64,000 bases of DNA from Pseudomonas helleri (GTDB taxonomy: Bacteria > Pseudomonadota > Gammaproteobacteria > Pseudomonadales > Pseudomonadaceae), in contig NZ_WIWC01000024.1 of the NCBI RefSeq assembly GCF_009600315.1, forward strand, positions 1-64,000. Reading direction: 5' to 3'. This document shows positions 18,341 to 27,905 of the stretch, piece by piece. How positions within the stretch are numbered: the first letter of the stretch is position 1; every line of letters starts with the position of its first letter. The notes beneath the pieces are model-generated. The model was not told the DNA's origin. It searched no databases and saw only the letters and a list, made by a program, of their open reading frames with translations. A program made the translations under genes and the position numbers.

Positions 18341-20185
18341 TCACAACGCCGGGGTCCAGGTCACGGCCAATTGCACGTTGCGCCGCTCTTCGCGATAACC
18401 GTAGTAGTTGCCGTCATAGCTGTAGAGTGCGCGAGTAAAGGATTTGTCCAACAGGTTGTCGACTTTCAGATCCAGCCGAACCTCCGGGCTGGCGATCCAG
18501 TTGCCGCGTAACCCCAGTAAGCCATAGCCGCCAATCGGCTGTTTATTGTCATCGTCATTGAAGCTGCTGCTCACCGCCTGCCAGCTGGCTCCGACGCCGA
18601 TTCGGTCAAACTGGCGGTCGACATCCAGACTCAACGTACGCCGGGCGCGGCGGCTTAGGGTGTGGCCGGTATCGCGATCACGTGGGTCGATCATGGCCAC
18701 CCCCAGACTGCTCTGCCAGCCAAACCACTCCTGATGCAAAGCACTTTCAAACCCGGTGATCCGTGCGGCTCCGATATTCTGCTGAATGAAATTGGCGTCC
18801 GCCACGATCGCATCACGAATGTCGGTGCGATAGATCGAGGTCTCCAGTCGACTGCTGTCAGTCAACTGGCTGCGCCATTGCAGCTCGTAACTTTTCGAAT
18901 ATTCAGGTTTGAGCGCCGGATTACCGAATTGCGGGTAGTACAAATCGTTAAAGGTCGGCGCCCTGAACCCTTCGCTGTAAGACAGCAGTAGCTCGTTGTC
19001 CACATTGAGCGGCACGCTCAGGCTGGCGCTCCAGGTGTTGTGACGGCCGAACTGCTGGTTCTGATCGTGGCGCACGCCCAGCTCGGTGGAAAAGTAATCA
19101 CCGTGAAAGCGATGTTGCACAAATGCCGCGCGGTTCCAGCGGCTGTCTTCGTCGAAAACGGTGCTGCTGCGCACGCGGTCTTCGTAGCTGTCGGCGCCCA
19201 CAATCAGACTGTGCTGGTCATTGAGTGTCAGGTTGTTTTGCCAGTTCAGCGAATCGCGATAGGTATTGAAGGCGTAATGATCCGGGCTCAGTTTGTCCCG
19301 GGTTTTCTCGCGATTTTCGCTGTGACCCCACTCGACACGTGAGTTCCAGCGGTCGTTGATTTGTGCGTCGACAAAGCCGCCAACACTGCTGATATCAAAG
19401 TCGCTGTAACCCTTTTGTCCGAACATGGCGTCCAGCTCGGTTTTGCCGGTGTTTTTAAGGGCACTGACGCCCACTTCAAGGGTGTCGGTGAAGGTATGGC
19501 TGAGGTTCAAACTCACTGATTTATTGCGATATGCGTCGTGGTCGTTATCCACCGGGTACGACACGGTGGTGCGATTAATACCCGCTGTGTTTTCGAGGCT
19601 GCCGCTCAGGTTATAGCGGCTTTGCGTATCGCCGCCGGAGATGCCGAGGCTGTTCAGCGTACTGCCATAACTGCCCACGGCACTGTGCAGACGCAGTTGC
19701 GGGGCCTGATCAGCGCCTCGCCGGGTGAAAATCTGAATCACACCGCCAATGGCATCGCTGCCATAGATCACCGAGCGCGAGCCGCGCAGGACTTCCACGC
19801 GCTCGATCTGGTCGATGTTCAGGTATTGCAGGTTGCTGTCCGCAGACGTGGCATTGGCCATGCGTTGGCCGTCTACCAGCACCAGGCTTTGCGCCGATTT
19901 GGTGCCGCGAATATAGATCCCCGGTAAACCCCCGCGCCCGCCACTGCGTGCGACTTGCACACCCGGAACCCGGCTTAACAGGTCCGTCAGGCTGGTGGGT
20001 TGCAGGCGGTCAATGTCGTCACGGGTGAACACGCTGTTAGCGCTGGCACTGTCCGAGCGCGCTTCAACCTGTCGGTTGCCCGTAATCAGTGTTTGCGGGA
20101 GCTTGAGCGCATTTTCGCGCTCAAGGGTCTCGGCGAGTAAAGGACTGGCGGGGATCAGTCCGAGTAACAGTGCGAGGCGTTTCAT
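18341..20185 (-). CDS. btuB: TonB-dependent vitamin B12 receptor BtuB
   Basis: Outer-membrane 22-strand barrel for cobalamin, driven by TonB. The 614-residue precursor has a signal peptide (MKRLALLLGLIPASPLLA), a likely TonB-box region (LKLPQTLITGNRQ), a plug domain (SLTDLLSRVPGVQVARSGGRGGLPGIYIRGT and QSLVLVDGQRMAN) and barrel strands to a C-terminal VQLAVTWTPAL. It is shorter than siderophore receptors and matches BtuB. It is the last gene of a minus-strand series after dxs, 71 bp away, with no room for a cobalamin riboswitch in the gap. Confidence 0.85.
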   Translation of the reverse strand: MKRLALLLGLIPASPLLAETLERENALKLPQTLITGNRQVEARSDSASANSVFTRDDIDRLQPTSLTDLLSRVPGVQVARSGGRGGLPGIYIRGTKSAQSLVLVDGQRMANATSADSNLQYLNIDQIERVEVLRGSRSVIYGSDAIGGVIQIFTRRGADQAPQLRLHSAVGSYGSTLNSLGISGGDTQSRYNLSGSLENTAGINRTTVSYPVDNDHDAYRNKSVSLNLSHTFTDTLEVGVSALKNTGKTELDAMFGQKGYSDFDISSVGGFVDAQINDRWNSRVEWGHSENREKTRDKLSPDHYAFNTYRDSLNWQNNLTLNDQHSLIVGADSYEDRVRSSTVFDEDSRWNRAAFVQHRFHGDYFSTELGVRHDQNQQFGRHNTWSASLSVPLNVDNELLLSYSEGFRAPTFNDLYYPQFGNPALKPEYSKSYELQWRSQLTDSSRLETSIYRTDIRDAIVADANFIQQNIGAARITGFESALHQEWFGWQSSLGVAMIDPRDRDTGHTLSRRARRTLSLDVDRQFDRIGVGASWQAVSSSFNDDDNKQPIGGYGLLGLRGNWIASPEVRLDLKVDNLLDKSFTRALYSYDGNYYGYREERRNVQLAVTWTPAL

Positions 20186-20221
20186 GGTGTCTCAATAGAG
20201 TTTGCAGCTGACACTGAACCT

Positions 20222-20245
20222 GTAGCAGCCTGCGGCAGCTGCTAC
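20222..20245. repeat. Short GTAGCAGC/GCTGCTAC hairpin
   Basis: An 8-bp inverted repeat with an 8-nt loop in the dxs-btuB gap; same class as the longer repeats. It could end or stabilise the dxs transcript. Confidence 0.65.
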
Positions 20246-20256
20246 GAGAGAGGTTG

Positions 20257-22155
20257 TTACAACCCCAGCAACTGCATCCGCTCGCGCACCGAGGCTTCAA
20301 TGCCCGCCGCATCCAGACCGCACTGCGCCAGCATCTGGCTCGGTTTGGCATGTTCGACGTACACATCCGGCAAGCCAAGGTGCAGCACAGGCTTGAGCAG
20401 GTTTTCACGGGCCAGGAACTCACTGGCAGCCGAGCCCGCACCGCCCATGATGGCGTTCTCTTCAACGGTGACCAGCAGCTCATGGCTGTTAGCCATTTCG
20501 CGAACCAGCGCTTCATCCATAGGTTTTACGAAACGCATGTCGACCACGGTCGCGTCGATTTTTTCCGCGACTTGCAGGGCTTCAGCCAGTTGCACGCCGA
20601 ATACCAGCAGCGCCACCTTATTGCCCTGGCGACGAATGACGCCTTTGCCGATTTCCAAAGGCTCAAGGGTTTTTTCGATGGGCGCATTTGGGCCGGTGCC
20701 GCGTGGGTAGCGAACGGCCGCCGGGCCGTTGTACAGATGCCCGGTGGTGAGCATTTTGCGCAATTCGTTTTCGTCGCTCGGGGTCATGATGACCATGCCC
20801 GGGATGCAGCGCAGGTAGGAGAGGTCGAAGCTGCCTGCGTGAGTCGGGCCGTCTTCACCCACCAACCCGGCACGGTCGATGGCAAACAGGACGTCCAGAT
20901 TTTGCACGGCTACGTCATGCACCAACTGGTCATAGCCGCGCTGCAGGAAGGTCGAATAAATCGCCACCACCGGCTTGGCGCCTTCGCATGCCATACCGGC
21001 GGCAAAGGTGACTGCATGCTGCTCGGCAATCGCCACGTCGAAATAACGCAGCGGGAAGCGCTCGCTGAACGCGATCAGGTCCGAACCTTCTTTCATCGCC
21101 GGAGTAATGCCGACAAGACGCGGGTCGGCTGCGGCCATGTCGCACAGCCACTCGCCGAACACCGCCGAATACTTGGGTCCGCTGGCGGCTTTGGGGGCCG
21201 CTTTTGGCGCGTCCAGAGGTTCAAGTTTGGTGATGGCGTGATAACCGATCGGGTCGGCTTCGGCCGGGGCGAAGCCCTTGCCCTTTTTGGTCACGATGTG
21301 CAGAAACTGCGGACCTTTAAGGTCGCGCATATTGCGCAGCGTCGCGATCAGGGTCGGCAGGTCGTGACCATCAATCGGGCCGATGTAGTTCCAGCCCAAC
21401 TCTTCAAAGAGCGTGCCGGGGACGAGCATGCCCTTGGCGTACTCTTCGGTACGGCGGGCAATCTCCCAGGCGCCCGGCAGGCGTGACAGCACTTTCTTGC
21501 TGCCTTCGCGCATGCTGGCGTAGGTGCGGCTCGACAGAATCTTGGCCAGGTAATTGGACAAGCCACCGACATTGCGCGAGATCGACATGTCGTTGTCATT
21601 GAGAATAACCAGCATGTTGGCGTCGACTTCAGGCGCATGGTTCAGCGCTTCAAACGCCATGCCGGCCGTCAGCGCACCGTCACCAATCACCGCAATCGCC
21701 TTGCGCTCGCTGTTTTGCAGGCGGGCGGCAATGGCCATGCCCAGCGCTGCGCTGATAGACGTACTGGAATGGCCCACGCCAAAGGTGTCGTACTCACTCT
21801 CGGTACGACGCGGGAAGGCGGCAATGCCGTCCTTCTGACGCAGGCTGTGCATCAGCTCGCGACGGCCGGTGAGGATTTTGTGCGGATACGCCTGATGGCC
21901 CACATCCCACACCAGCCGGTCATCCGGGGTGTCGAACACGTAGTGCAGGGCAATCGTCAGTTCAATAACGCCCAGGCCGGCACCAAAATGCCCACCCGTC
22001 TGACCGACGGTGTAGAGCAGTTCCAGGCGCAGCTCATCGGCCAGCGTTTCCAGCTCGGCTTCGGCCAGTCGGCGCAGGCCCGCAGGCGTGCCCGCCCGGT
22101 CGAGCAGAGGAGTGGTTGGGCGCGTGCGGGGAATCTCTTGAAACGTCGTTGGCAT
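20257..22155 (-). CDS. dxs: 1-deoxy-D-xylulose-5-phosphate synthase
   Basis: Thiamine-diphosphate enzyme that starts the MEP isoprenoid pathway from pyruvate and glyceraldehyde 3-phosphate. At 632 residues it has full length. Visible motifs are the ThDP/Mg site [15 protein letters not shown], the [14 protein letters not shown] segment, [15 protein letters not shown] and the transketolase C-terminal region [14 protein letters not shown]. It lies downstream of ispA on the same strand, with 131 bp between them that contains a short GTCTG/CAGAC hairpin and probably its own promoter. Confidence 0.95.
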   Translation of the reverse strand: MPTTFQEIPRTRPTTPLLDRAGTPAGLRRLAEAELETLADELRLELLYTVGQTGGHFGAGLGVIELTIALHYVFDTPDDRLVWDVGHQAYPHKILTGRRELMHSLRQKDGIAAFPRRTESEYDTFGVGHSSTSISAALGMAIAARLQNSERKAIAVIGDGALTAGMAFEALNHAPEVDANMLVILNDNDMSISRNVGGLSNYLAKILSSRTYASMREGSKKVLSRLPGAWEIARRTEEYAKGMLVPGTLFEELGWNYIGPIDGHDLPTLIATLRNMRDLKGPQFLHIVTKKGKGFAPAEADPIGYHAITKLEPLDAPKAAPKAASGPKYSAVFGEWLCDMAAADPRLVGITPAMKEGSDLIAFSERFPLRYFDVAIAEQHAVTFAAGMACEGAKPVVAIYSTFLQRGYDQLVHDVAVQNLDVLFAIDRAGLVGEDGPTHAGSFDLSYLRCIPGMVIMTPSDENELRKMLTTGHLYNGPAAVRYPRGTGPNAPIEKTLEPLEIGKGVIRRQGNKVALLVFGVQLAEALQVAEKIDATVVDMRFVKPMDEALVREMANSHELLVTVEENAIMGGAGSAASEFLARENLLKPVLHLGLPDVYVEHAKPSQMLAQCGLDAAGIEASVRERMQLLGL

Positions 22156-22286
22156 CAGGCGAATCGTTATAGATATAAAAGAGGCCGCAGTTTACCTCAT
22201 GGAACGTAACCTGCCCACGCAGTCTGGCATTCGTTAGTCAGACCTTGGCAGTAGAAGCTGTCGGAAATAACTGGATTTACAGCCTG

Positions 22287-23174
22287 TCAGTGGCGGCGAT
22301 CCACGATATAGCGGGCCAATGCGCGTAATGGGTCTGCAGCTGTGTCAAAAGTTTGCAGCGCGTTCAAGGCTTGATCGCGTAACTCCAGTGCATAGGCTTT
22401 TGCGCCTTCCATCCCCATCAGCGCGGGGTAGGTGGGCTTGTCTCTGGCAATATCGGCGCCTTGGCGTTTGCCCAGGGTAGCGGTATCGCTTTCAACGTCG
22501 AGAATGTCGTCCTGCACCTGAAACGCCAGACCAATCGCCCTCGCATAGAGGTTGAGCGCAACCAGATCGGTAGCTGTAGAGCGACCACTGGCCAATGCAC
22601 CCAGTTGTACGCTGGCTTCGATCAGGGCGCCGGTTTTGTGGCGATGCATAAACTCCAGTGCGGTGCGGTCGAGCTTGATACCCACCGACCCCAGGTCAAT
22701 CGCCTGACCGCCCACCATGCCGGCCGGGCCTGCGGCCAACGCCAATGCCGAGACCATGCGCAAGCGCGTTTCGGCGTCCAGTGTATTGAGGTGCGGGTCG
22801 AGCAGAGTGCTGAACGCCAGGCTTTGCAAGCCGTCACCCGCGAGGATGGCACAGGCTTCGTCAAAGGCTTTATGGGTGGTCGGTTGACCACGGCGTAAAT
22901 CGTCATCGTCCATCGCGGGCAGATCGTCATGCACCAGCGAGTAGGCGTGGATGAGCTCTACCGCACAGGCCGCGGCATTCGCGTGTTCGGGGGCGACACC
23001 CAGTGCTTCACAGGCTGCATAGGCCAACAGCGGCCTCACCCGTTTGCCACCATTCATCACGCTGTAGCGCATGGCCTCGTAAAGCCTTGCCAGCTCAGGA
23101 GCCGGCGCCACAAACAAGTGCTCAAGCGCCGCATTGACACGTGCCTGGCTGCTGGTCTGGTAAGCATCAATCAT
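22287..23174 (-). CDS. ispA: Farnesyl diphosphate synthase
   Basis: Prenyltransferase making farnesyl diphosphate for quinones and undecaprenyl phosphate. The 295-residue protein carries the first aspartate motif [14 protein letters not shown] and the second DDILDVESD, plus GGKRVRPLL and the [14 protein letters not shown] region. All catalytic residues are present. It overlaps xseB by 4 nt and precedes dxs, the standard xseB-ispA-dxs order. Confidence 0.95.
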   Translation of the reverse strand: MIDAYQTSSQARVNAALEHLFVAPAPELARLYEAMRYSVMNGGKRVRPLLAYAACEALGVAPEHANAAACAVELIHAYSLVHDDLPAMDDDDLRRGQPTTHKAFDEACAILAGDGLQSLAFSTLLDPHLNTLDAETRLRMVSALALAAGPAGMVGGQAIDLGSVGIKLDRTALEFMHRHKTGALIEASVQLGALASGRSTATDLVALNLYARAIGLAFQVQDDILDVESDTATLGKRQGADIARDKPTYPALMGMEGAKAYALELRDQALNALQTFDTAADPLRALARYIVDRRH

Positions 23175-23413
23175 TCGGGCTGTTCCGCATCAAAGGGCTC
23201 TTGCGCCAGCTCACCATCACGCTCAAGCAGGATCTGCACTTTCTGTTCGGCTTGCGCCAGTGCGCCTTGGCAATCTCGCGTCAGACGGATGCCTTGTTCG
23301 AAGGCGGTCAGGGAGTCTTCCAGTGACAATTCGCCATTTTCCAGACGCTCAACCAGCGTTTGCAGGTCAGCCAATGATTGTTCGAAGTCAAGGGGCGTTT
23401 TTTTGCGGGCCAT
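23171..23413 (-). CDS. xseB: Exodeoxyribonuclease VII small subunit
   Basis: Eighty-residue helical partner of XseA, needed for single-strand DNA degradation by exonuclease VII. Typical sequence: [35 protein letters not shown]. The C-terminal tail is acidic. It heads the xseB-ispA pair. Confidence 0.93.
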   Translation of the reverse strand: MARKKTPLDFEQSLADLQTLVERLENGELSLEDSLTAFEQGIRLTRDCQGALAQAEQKVQILLERDGELAQEPFDAEQPE

Positions 23414-23827
23414 AGCGGCGGTCTCGGTAGGCTTTTTAACCGGCCGACACTAGCAGACACCGGGGTTTGGGGCAAATCGGAAGGCTGCTCACGAAGGCTG
23501 GGTGTGGGATGTCTCTCTTTAAATCCAGCCTTTTTGGTCTTCGGTGAGAAGGTTGCGTGTCGCTATTAAACGCTTTGTCTGTGTTTTCCTCGGAAATTGT
23601 AGGAACTAAGTCAGGACTTTGTGCGATTGGGCCTTACAAACCGCGGGGATCGCTTTTTTTTCGGATTGAGGAATATTCCTTCGAAATTGCAGAAAGTTCC
23701 GACATTTTTCTTTTGAGCAATCGCCTAAGGTCCCGCCACACGAATGGACTCGGTCTTGAGCAGTGAACAACCCTTTTAGCCTTTGCATGCTTTTCAACAT
23801 GCGCCCGAGTTCGGGCCGCGTGAAGCG
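23414..23827. promoter_or_regulatory. Control region upstream of the T6SS cluster
   Basis: About 410 bp between divergent xseB and tssA. It holds a perfect 12-bp palindrome AGGAATATTCCT (23669-23680), a TTTCC-TC-GGAAA dyad (23585-23596) and two related strings, GGAAATTGTAGGAACT (from 23592) and GAAATTGCAGAAAGTTCC (from about 23683). These are candidate operators. A convincing sigma54 -24/-12 element was looked for and not found. No small gene is supported here. Confidence 0.45.
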
Positions 23828-25384
23828 ATGACTTACTCCAGCAAGCTATTTGCCCGCCACATTGATTTGGCAAAAACGCCCGTGTTCAAAGATAACTTCG
23901 CGGGTGACGACGTGCGCTACTCGAATGAGTTCGAGTCGTTGGAGCGTGAGTTGAACAAATCGCAGTCCATGCATGAACACAACCAGGTCGACTGGTTTGT
24001 CGTGATGGAGCAAAGCGAGGCGTTGTTGCGTGACCACTCCAAAGACTTGCGTGCCGGCGTCTGGCTGACTTGGGCGTTGTATCAGCGAGAATCCTATCAG
24101 GGCTTATTGGCCGGTTTGGGTCTGCTGCATTACCTGTGCAAGCACCATTGGTCACACCTGCACCCTCTGAAGGTACGCACCCGTGGCGCAACCATCAGTT
24201 GGTTGTCGTCTCGTATGGATCTGGTGATCAACGAAAGCATCCCGATCAAAGAGCAACTCCCGCTTTTCAAGCACATGGTTGAGTTGTTGTTGGAGCTTGA
24301 AAGCCTATTGGCTCAGCACATGGGCGACGACGTGCCCTTGCTGTTACCGATTTGCCGACGTCTGAGCCGCATGGTTCAGCGCGCAGCAGAAAGCCTGCCC
24401 GAGTCAGGCTCAATGGCGGCGGCGGTGGCGCAGGTCAAGCAGGTCGCCACACAGTTACTGGAGCCCAATGCTCCGATCAATAACGAAAAAGACGCGCACA
24501 AAGCGTTGCGGGGCTTGCAGGAAATTGCCCGCCCACTGTGTGTGTGGTGGCTCAAACAGCAGGCCAGCGATGCGCGCGCGTTGCGCCTGAATCGAACCCT
24601 GACTTGGCTGACCATTGACGTCACCCCTGAGCGCAATCTGGAGCACATCACCCCGTTGCGCGGACTGCCGGCAGACAAACTTAAAAGTTACCGGGAACGC
24701 TTGGTTAAGGGGCAATTTGCCGATGTGTTGGTCGAGCTTGAGACCAGCCTCACCAAGTCACCGTTCTGGCTCGACGGTCAGCGCATGGTCTGGGAGTGCC
24801 TCAGCGCGTTGAAAGCCGAGGGTGCAATGCGTGAAGTCGAGCTCCATTTGGCCCTGTTGCTCCAGCGCCTGCCGGGGCTTCTGGAGCTGCGTTTCCACGA
24901 CGGTGCACCGTTTGCAGACCTGCAAACCCGCAGTTGGATTGCTGACCAGGTGATGCCCCATCTCCAGGCCCCGAGCGAGTCCAAGGCGGTGGCAGTCGTC
25001 GCCCAAATGCCTGCATGGGAAATCGCCCTTGAGGAGGCCATGACGGTGTTTCGCGACAGTGGTTTCAAACCCGCCGTGCAGTTGCTCAAGCGCGCCCAGA
25101 CCGGTGTTCAGGGTGAGCGAGTGCGTTTTTTTTGGCAGATGTCGCTCGCCCGCCTGTGCTTTCAGGCCAAGAAATATGAACTGGCCAAGACCCAGCTCGA
25201 AATGCTTGACCAGCAACTCCATCGCAACGGCTTACAGGTATGGGAACCCGATTTGGTTCTAGAGGTTTTGCGTCTTCTGCATCGCTGCTGCGAGCTATTG
25301 CCGCAGAACCACGAAGTGCGAGAACGCAAGGATGAGATGTATCGCAGGTTGTGCCACCTCGATCTGGAAGTGGTACTCGAATAG
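23828..25384 (+). CDS. tssA: T6SS protein TssA
   Basis: Cap or baseplate-associated protein that primes sheath assembly. The 518-residue protein has the ImpA N-terminal region (about residues 40-170, with WFVVMEQSEALLRDHSKDLRAGVWLTWALYQRESYQGL) and a long C-terminal VasJ-type helical region. ATG at 23828 is chosen because it begins MTYSSKLFARHIDLAKTPV with a weak GAAG before it; an upstream in-frame start would add a non-conserved stretch. It heads the cluster, as in the P. aeruginosa H2 system. Confidence 0.88.
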   Translation: MTYSSKLFARHIDLAKTPVFKDNFAGDDVRYSNEFESLERELNKSQSMHEHNQVDWFVVMEQSEALLRDHSKDLRAGVWLTWALYQRESYQGLLAGLGLLHYLCKHHWSHLHPLKVRTRGATISWLSSRMDLVINESIPIKEQLPLFKHMVELLLELESLLAQHMGDDVPLLLPICRRLSRMVQRAAESLPESGSMAAAVAQVKQVATQLLEPNAPINNEKDAHKALRGLQEIARPLCVWWLKQQASDARALRLNRTLTWLTIDVTPERNLEHITPLRGLPADKLKSYRERLVKGQFADVLVELETSLTKSPFWLDGQRMVWECLSALKAEGAMREVELHLALLLQRLPGLLELRFHDGAPFADLQTRSWIADQVMPHLQAPSESKAVAVVAQMPAWEIALEEAMTVFRDSGFKPAVQLLKRAQTGVQGERVRFFWQMSLARLCFQAKKYELAKTQLEMLDQQLHRNGLQVWEPDLVLEVLRLLHRCCELLPQNHEVRERKDEMYRRLCHLDLEVVLE

Positions 25385-25419
25385 GCCTCAGGGCCGCTCA
25401 CACGCAAGGAAAAAACGTC

Positions 25420-25926
25420 ATGGCCAAAGAAAGCTCGGTAGCCCCCAAGGAACGCATCAACATTACGTTCAAACCCGCGACTGGAGGGGCTCAGGAAGAA
25501 ATCGAACTGCCGCTCAAATTGCTCGTGGTGGGCGACTATATCCACCGTTTTGATGATCGAAAGCTTGAAGATCGCAAGCCTATTTCCATCGACAAAATGA
25601 CCTTTGACGAGGTGCTTTCCAAGCAAGGGCTGGAGTTAAACATGAGCGTGCCCAATCGACTTCAGGAAGAGGGCGACGCGGATGAACTGGCGATCGTGCT
25701 GAATATCCGGGCGATGAAGGACTTCACCCCGGCCAGCCTGGTGAATCAAGTGCCGGAGCTTAAAAAGCTGATGGAACTGCGTGACGCACTGGTGGCCCTG
25801 AAAGGCCCGCTGGGTAATGCGCCGAGCTTTCGCAAGGCGATTGAAGGCGTATTGGCTGATGACGAATCCCGCGCTCGGGTACTGAGCGAACTCGACCTGG
25901 TCGTCACGCCAGCCTCTGACGTTTGA
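25420..25926 (+). CDS. tssB: T6SS sheath small subunit TssB
   Basis: Small component of the contractile sheath; forms the tubule with TssC. The 168-residue protein has PKERINITFKPATGG, VVGDYIHRFDDRKLEDRKPISIDKMTFDEVL and LEL-MSVPNRL, all typical of TssB/VipA. ATG at 25420 follows AAGGAAAAAAC; longer upstream reading overlaps tssA and is not conserved. It is 28 bp before tssC. Confidence 0.94.
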   Translation: MAKESSVAPKERINITFKPATGGAQEEIELPLKLLVVGDYIHRFDDRKLEDRKPISIDKMTFDEVLSKQGLELNMSVPNRLQEEGDADELAIVLNIRAMKDFTPASLVNQVPELKKLMELRDALVALKGPLGNAPSFRKAIEGVLADDESRARVLSELDLVVTPASDV

Positions 25927-25954
25927 GCCCTCTATCAGCAAAGGAAGTCACTTT

Positions 25955-27430
25955 ATGAGCACTCGCGCCACCCAGCAAAACGATACTCAAAGCACGTCCC
26001 ACAGTGTCCTTGACGGCATCATCGCGCAAACCCGACTCACTCCGCAGGACGATGCCTATGACATTGCCAAGCGCGGCGTGGCTGCGTTTATCGAGGAATT
26101 GCTCAAGCCCCATAACAAGAACGAGCCGGTCAAGAAGGCCATGGTTGACCGCATGATCGCAGAGATCGATGCAAAGCTTAGCCAGCAGATGGACGAAATT
26201 CTCCACCACCCGGCGTTCCAGTCGCTGGAGTCGGCCTGGCGTGGCTTGCAGTTGTTGGTCGATCGCACCGACTTCCGTGAAAACATCAAGATTGAAATTC
26301 TCAACGTCTCCAAAGAAGACCTGCTGGACGATTTCGAAGACTCCCCCGAAGTCATGCAGTCCGGCCTCTACAAGCATATCTACACCGCCGAATATGGCCA
26401 GTTCGGTGGCGAGCCGGTGGGCGCGATTATCGCCAATTACTACATGACCCCCAGCTCACCCGACGTGAAGCTGATGCAGTACGTGTCCAGCGTCGCGTGC
26501 ATGTCTCATGCACCGTTCATAGCCGCGGCCGGCCCGAAATTTTTTGGCATTGAAAGCTTCACCGGCATGCCCAACCTCAAAGACTTGAAAGACCATTTTG
26601 CCGGGCCGCATTTTGCCAAATGGCAGAGCTTTCGTGAGTCCGAAGATGCTCGCTACATGGCCCTGACGGTTCCGCGCTTTCTGTTGCGCAACCCTTACGA
26701 TCCGGAAGAAAACCCGGTCAAGACCTTCGTCTACAAAGAAAACGTAGCCAACAGCCATGAGCATTACTTGTGGGGCAACACCGCGTACACCTTCGCGTCC
26801 AGGTTGACCGACAGCTTCGCCAAGTTCCGCTGGTGCCCGAACATCATCGGCCCGCAAAGCGGAGGAGCGGTCGAAGACCTGCCGTTGCACCACTTCGAAA
26901 GCATGGGCGAAATCGAAACCAAAATACCCACCGAAGTGCTGGTGTCCGACCGCCGTGAATACGAGTTGGCCGAGGAAGGTTTTATTTCCCTGACCATGCG
27001 CAAAGGCAGTGACAACGCAGCGTTCTTCTCGGCCAGCTCGGTGCAAAAGCCCAAGAAATTCGGCATCAGTGAAGAAGGCAAAAAAGCCGAGTTGAACTAC
27101 AAACTCGGCACGCAACTGCCCTACATGATGATCATCAACCGTTTGGCGCATTACTTGAAAGTCTTGCAGCGCGAGCAGTTGGGTTCGTGGAAGGAACGTT
27201 CCGATCTTGAGATGGAACTGAGCAAATGGATCCGTCAGTACGTCGCCGACCAAGAGAATCCGGGCGCTGAAGTGCGCGGTCGTCGTCCGTTGCGTGCTGC
27301 ACAGATCACCGTCAGCGACGTCGAAGGCGAGCCTGGCTGGTACCGCGTGAGCCTCAACGTGCGCCCACATTTCAAGTACATGGGCGCTGACTTCACCTTG
27401 TCGCTGGTTGGCAAGCTGGACAAAGAGTAA
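25955..27430 (+). CDS. tssC: T6SS sheath large subunit TssC
   Basis: Large sheath subunit (VipB family), 491 residues. Hallmarks: HPAFQSLESAWRGLQLLVDRTDFRENIKIEILNVSKEDL, GEPVGAIIANY, and the C-terminal PGWYRVSLNVRPHFKYMGADFTLSLVGKLDKE. The length is normal. AAGGAAG precedes the start. The most conserved gene of the cluster. Confidence 0.95.
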   Translation: MSTRATQQNDTQSTSHSVLDGIIAQTRLTPQDDAYDIAKRGVAAFIEELLKPHNKNEPVKKAMVDRMIAEIDAKLSQQMDEILHHPAFQSLESAWRGLQLLVDRTDFRENIKIEILNVSKEDLLDDFEDSPEVMQSGLYKHIYTAEYGQFGGEPVGAIIANYYMTPSSPDVKLMQYVSSVACMSHAPFIAAAGPKFFGIESFTGMPNLKDLKDHFAGPHFAKWQSFRESEDARYMALTVPRFLLRNPYDPEENPVKTFVYKENVANSHEHYLWGNTAYTFASRLTDSFAKFRWCPNIIGPQSGGAVEDLPLHHFESMGEIETKIPTEVLVSDRREYELAEEGFISLTMRKGSDNAAFFSASSVQKPKKFGISEEGKKAELNYKLGTQLPYMMIINRLAHYLKVLQREQLGSWKERSDLEMELSKWIRQYVADQENPGAEVRGRRPLRAAQITVSDVEGEPGWYRVSLNVRPHFKYMGADFTLSLVGKLDKE

Positions 27431-27442
27431 GAGGAGCCGCTG

Positions 27443-27850
27443 ATGACTGGATACGGCAGCCTTTTTGAGCGCCTGGGCGACGACGCGCATACCCGCAGCA
27501 CCCTGCGTCGGGAGGACAGCGTCCTGGCGTCCGTGGCTGCCCATCTGGCCAAGATGTTGAGCACTCGGGCGGGCAGCGTGCAAACGCTGCCCGACTACGG
27601 GTTGCCCGACCTTAACGACATGCGCCTGAACCTGCATGACTCGCTGGCTCAGGCGCGTCAGGCGATCGAATCATTCATAGCGTGCTACGAACCGCGCCTC
27701 AGTCAGGTGCAGGTCAAACCTCTAGCTAGAGGCGACAGCGAACTCACGCTGTCCTTCAGCATTGAAGGGTGGCTGCAAGTCGAAGGGTTCAAGCGCCAAG
27801 TCGGGTTCACCGCAGCGCTCAATGGCAGTGGTGAGGTCAAGGTCACGTGA
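27443..27850 (+). CDS. tssE: T6SS baseplate protein TssE
   Basis: gp25-like baseplate wedge protein of 135 residues. It shows SLFERLGDD, the GSVQTLPDYGLPDL segment and the lysozyme-like gp25 core LRDSLAQARQAIESFIACYEPRLSQV-like sequence, ending in an AALNGSGEVKVT strand. Twelve bp after tssC with GAGGAG at the ribosome site, so co-translated with the sheath genes. Confidence 0.92.
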   Translation: MTGYGSLFERLGDDAHTRSTLRREDSVLASVAAHLAKMLSTRAGSVQTLPDYGLPDLNDMRLNLHDSLAQARQAIESFIACYEPRLSQVQVKPLARGDSELTLSFSIEGWLQVEGFKRQVGFTAALNGSGEVKVT

Positions 27851-27905
27851 CGCGCCGTGAAGGTTTTTCAATGTCTGTAGCCGCCGACTATTAACAGGTA
27901 ACGCC

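Noticed and set aside
23414..23827. Sigma54 promoter for tssA
   Set aside because: No GG-N10-GC element with acceptable flanks could be placed with confidence.
26456..27637. Long minus-strand reading frame of 393 codons opposite tssC and tssE
   Set aside because: It lies antisense to two clearly recognised T6SS genes, resembles no family, and arises from the codon bias of high-GC genes.
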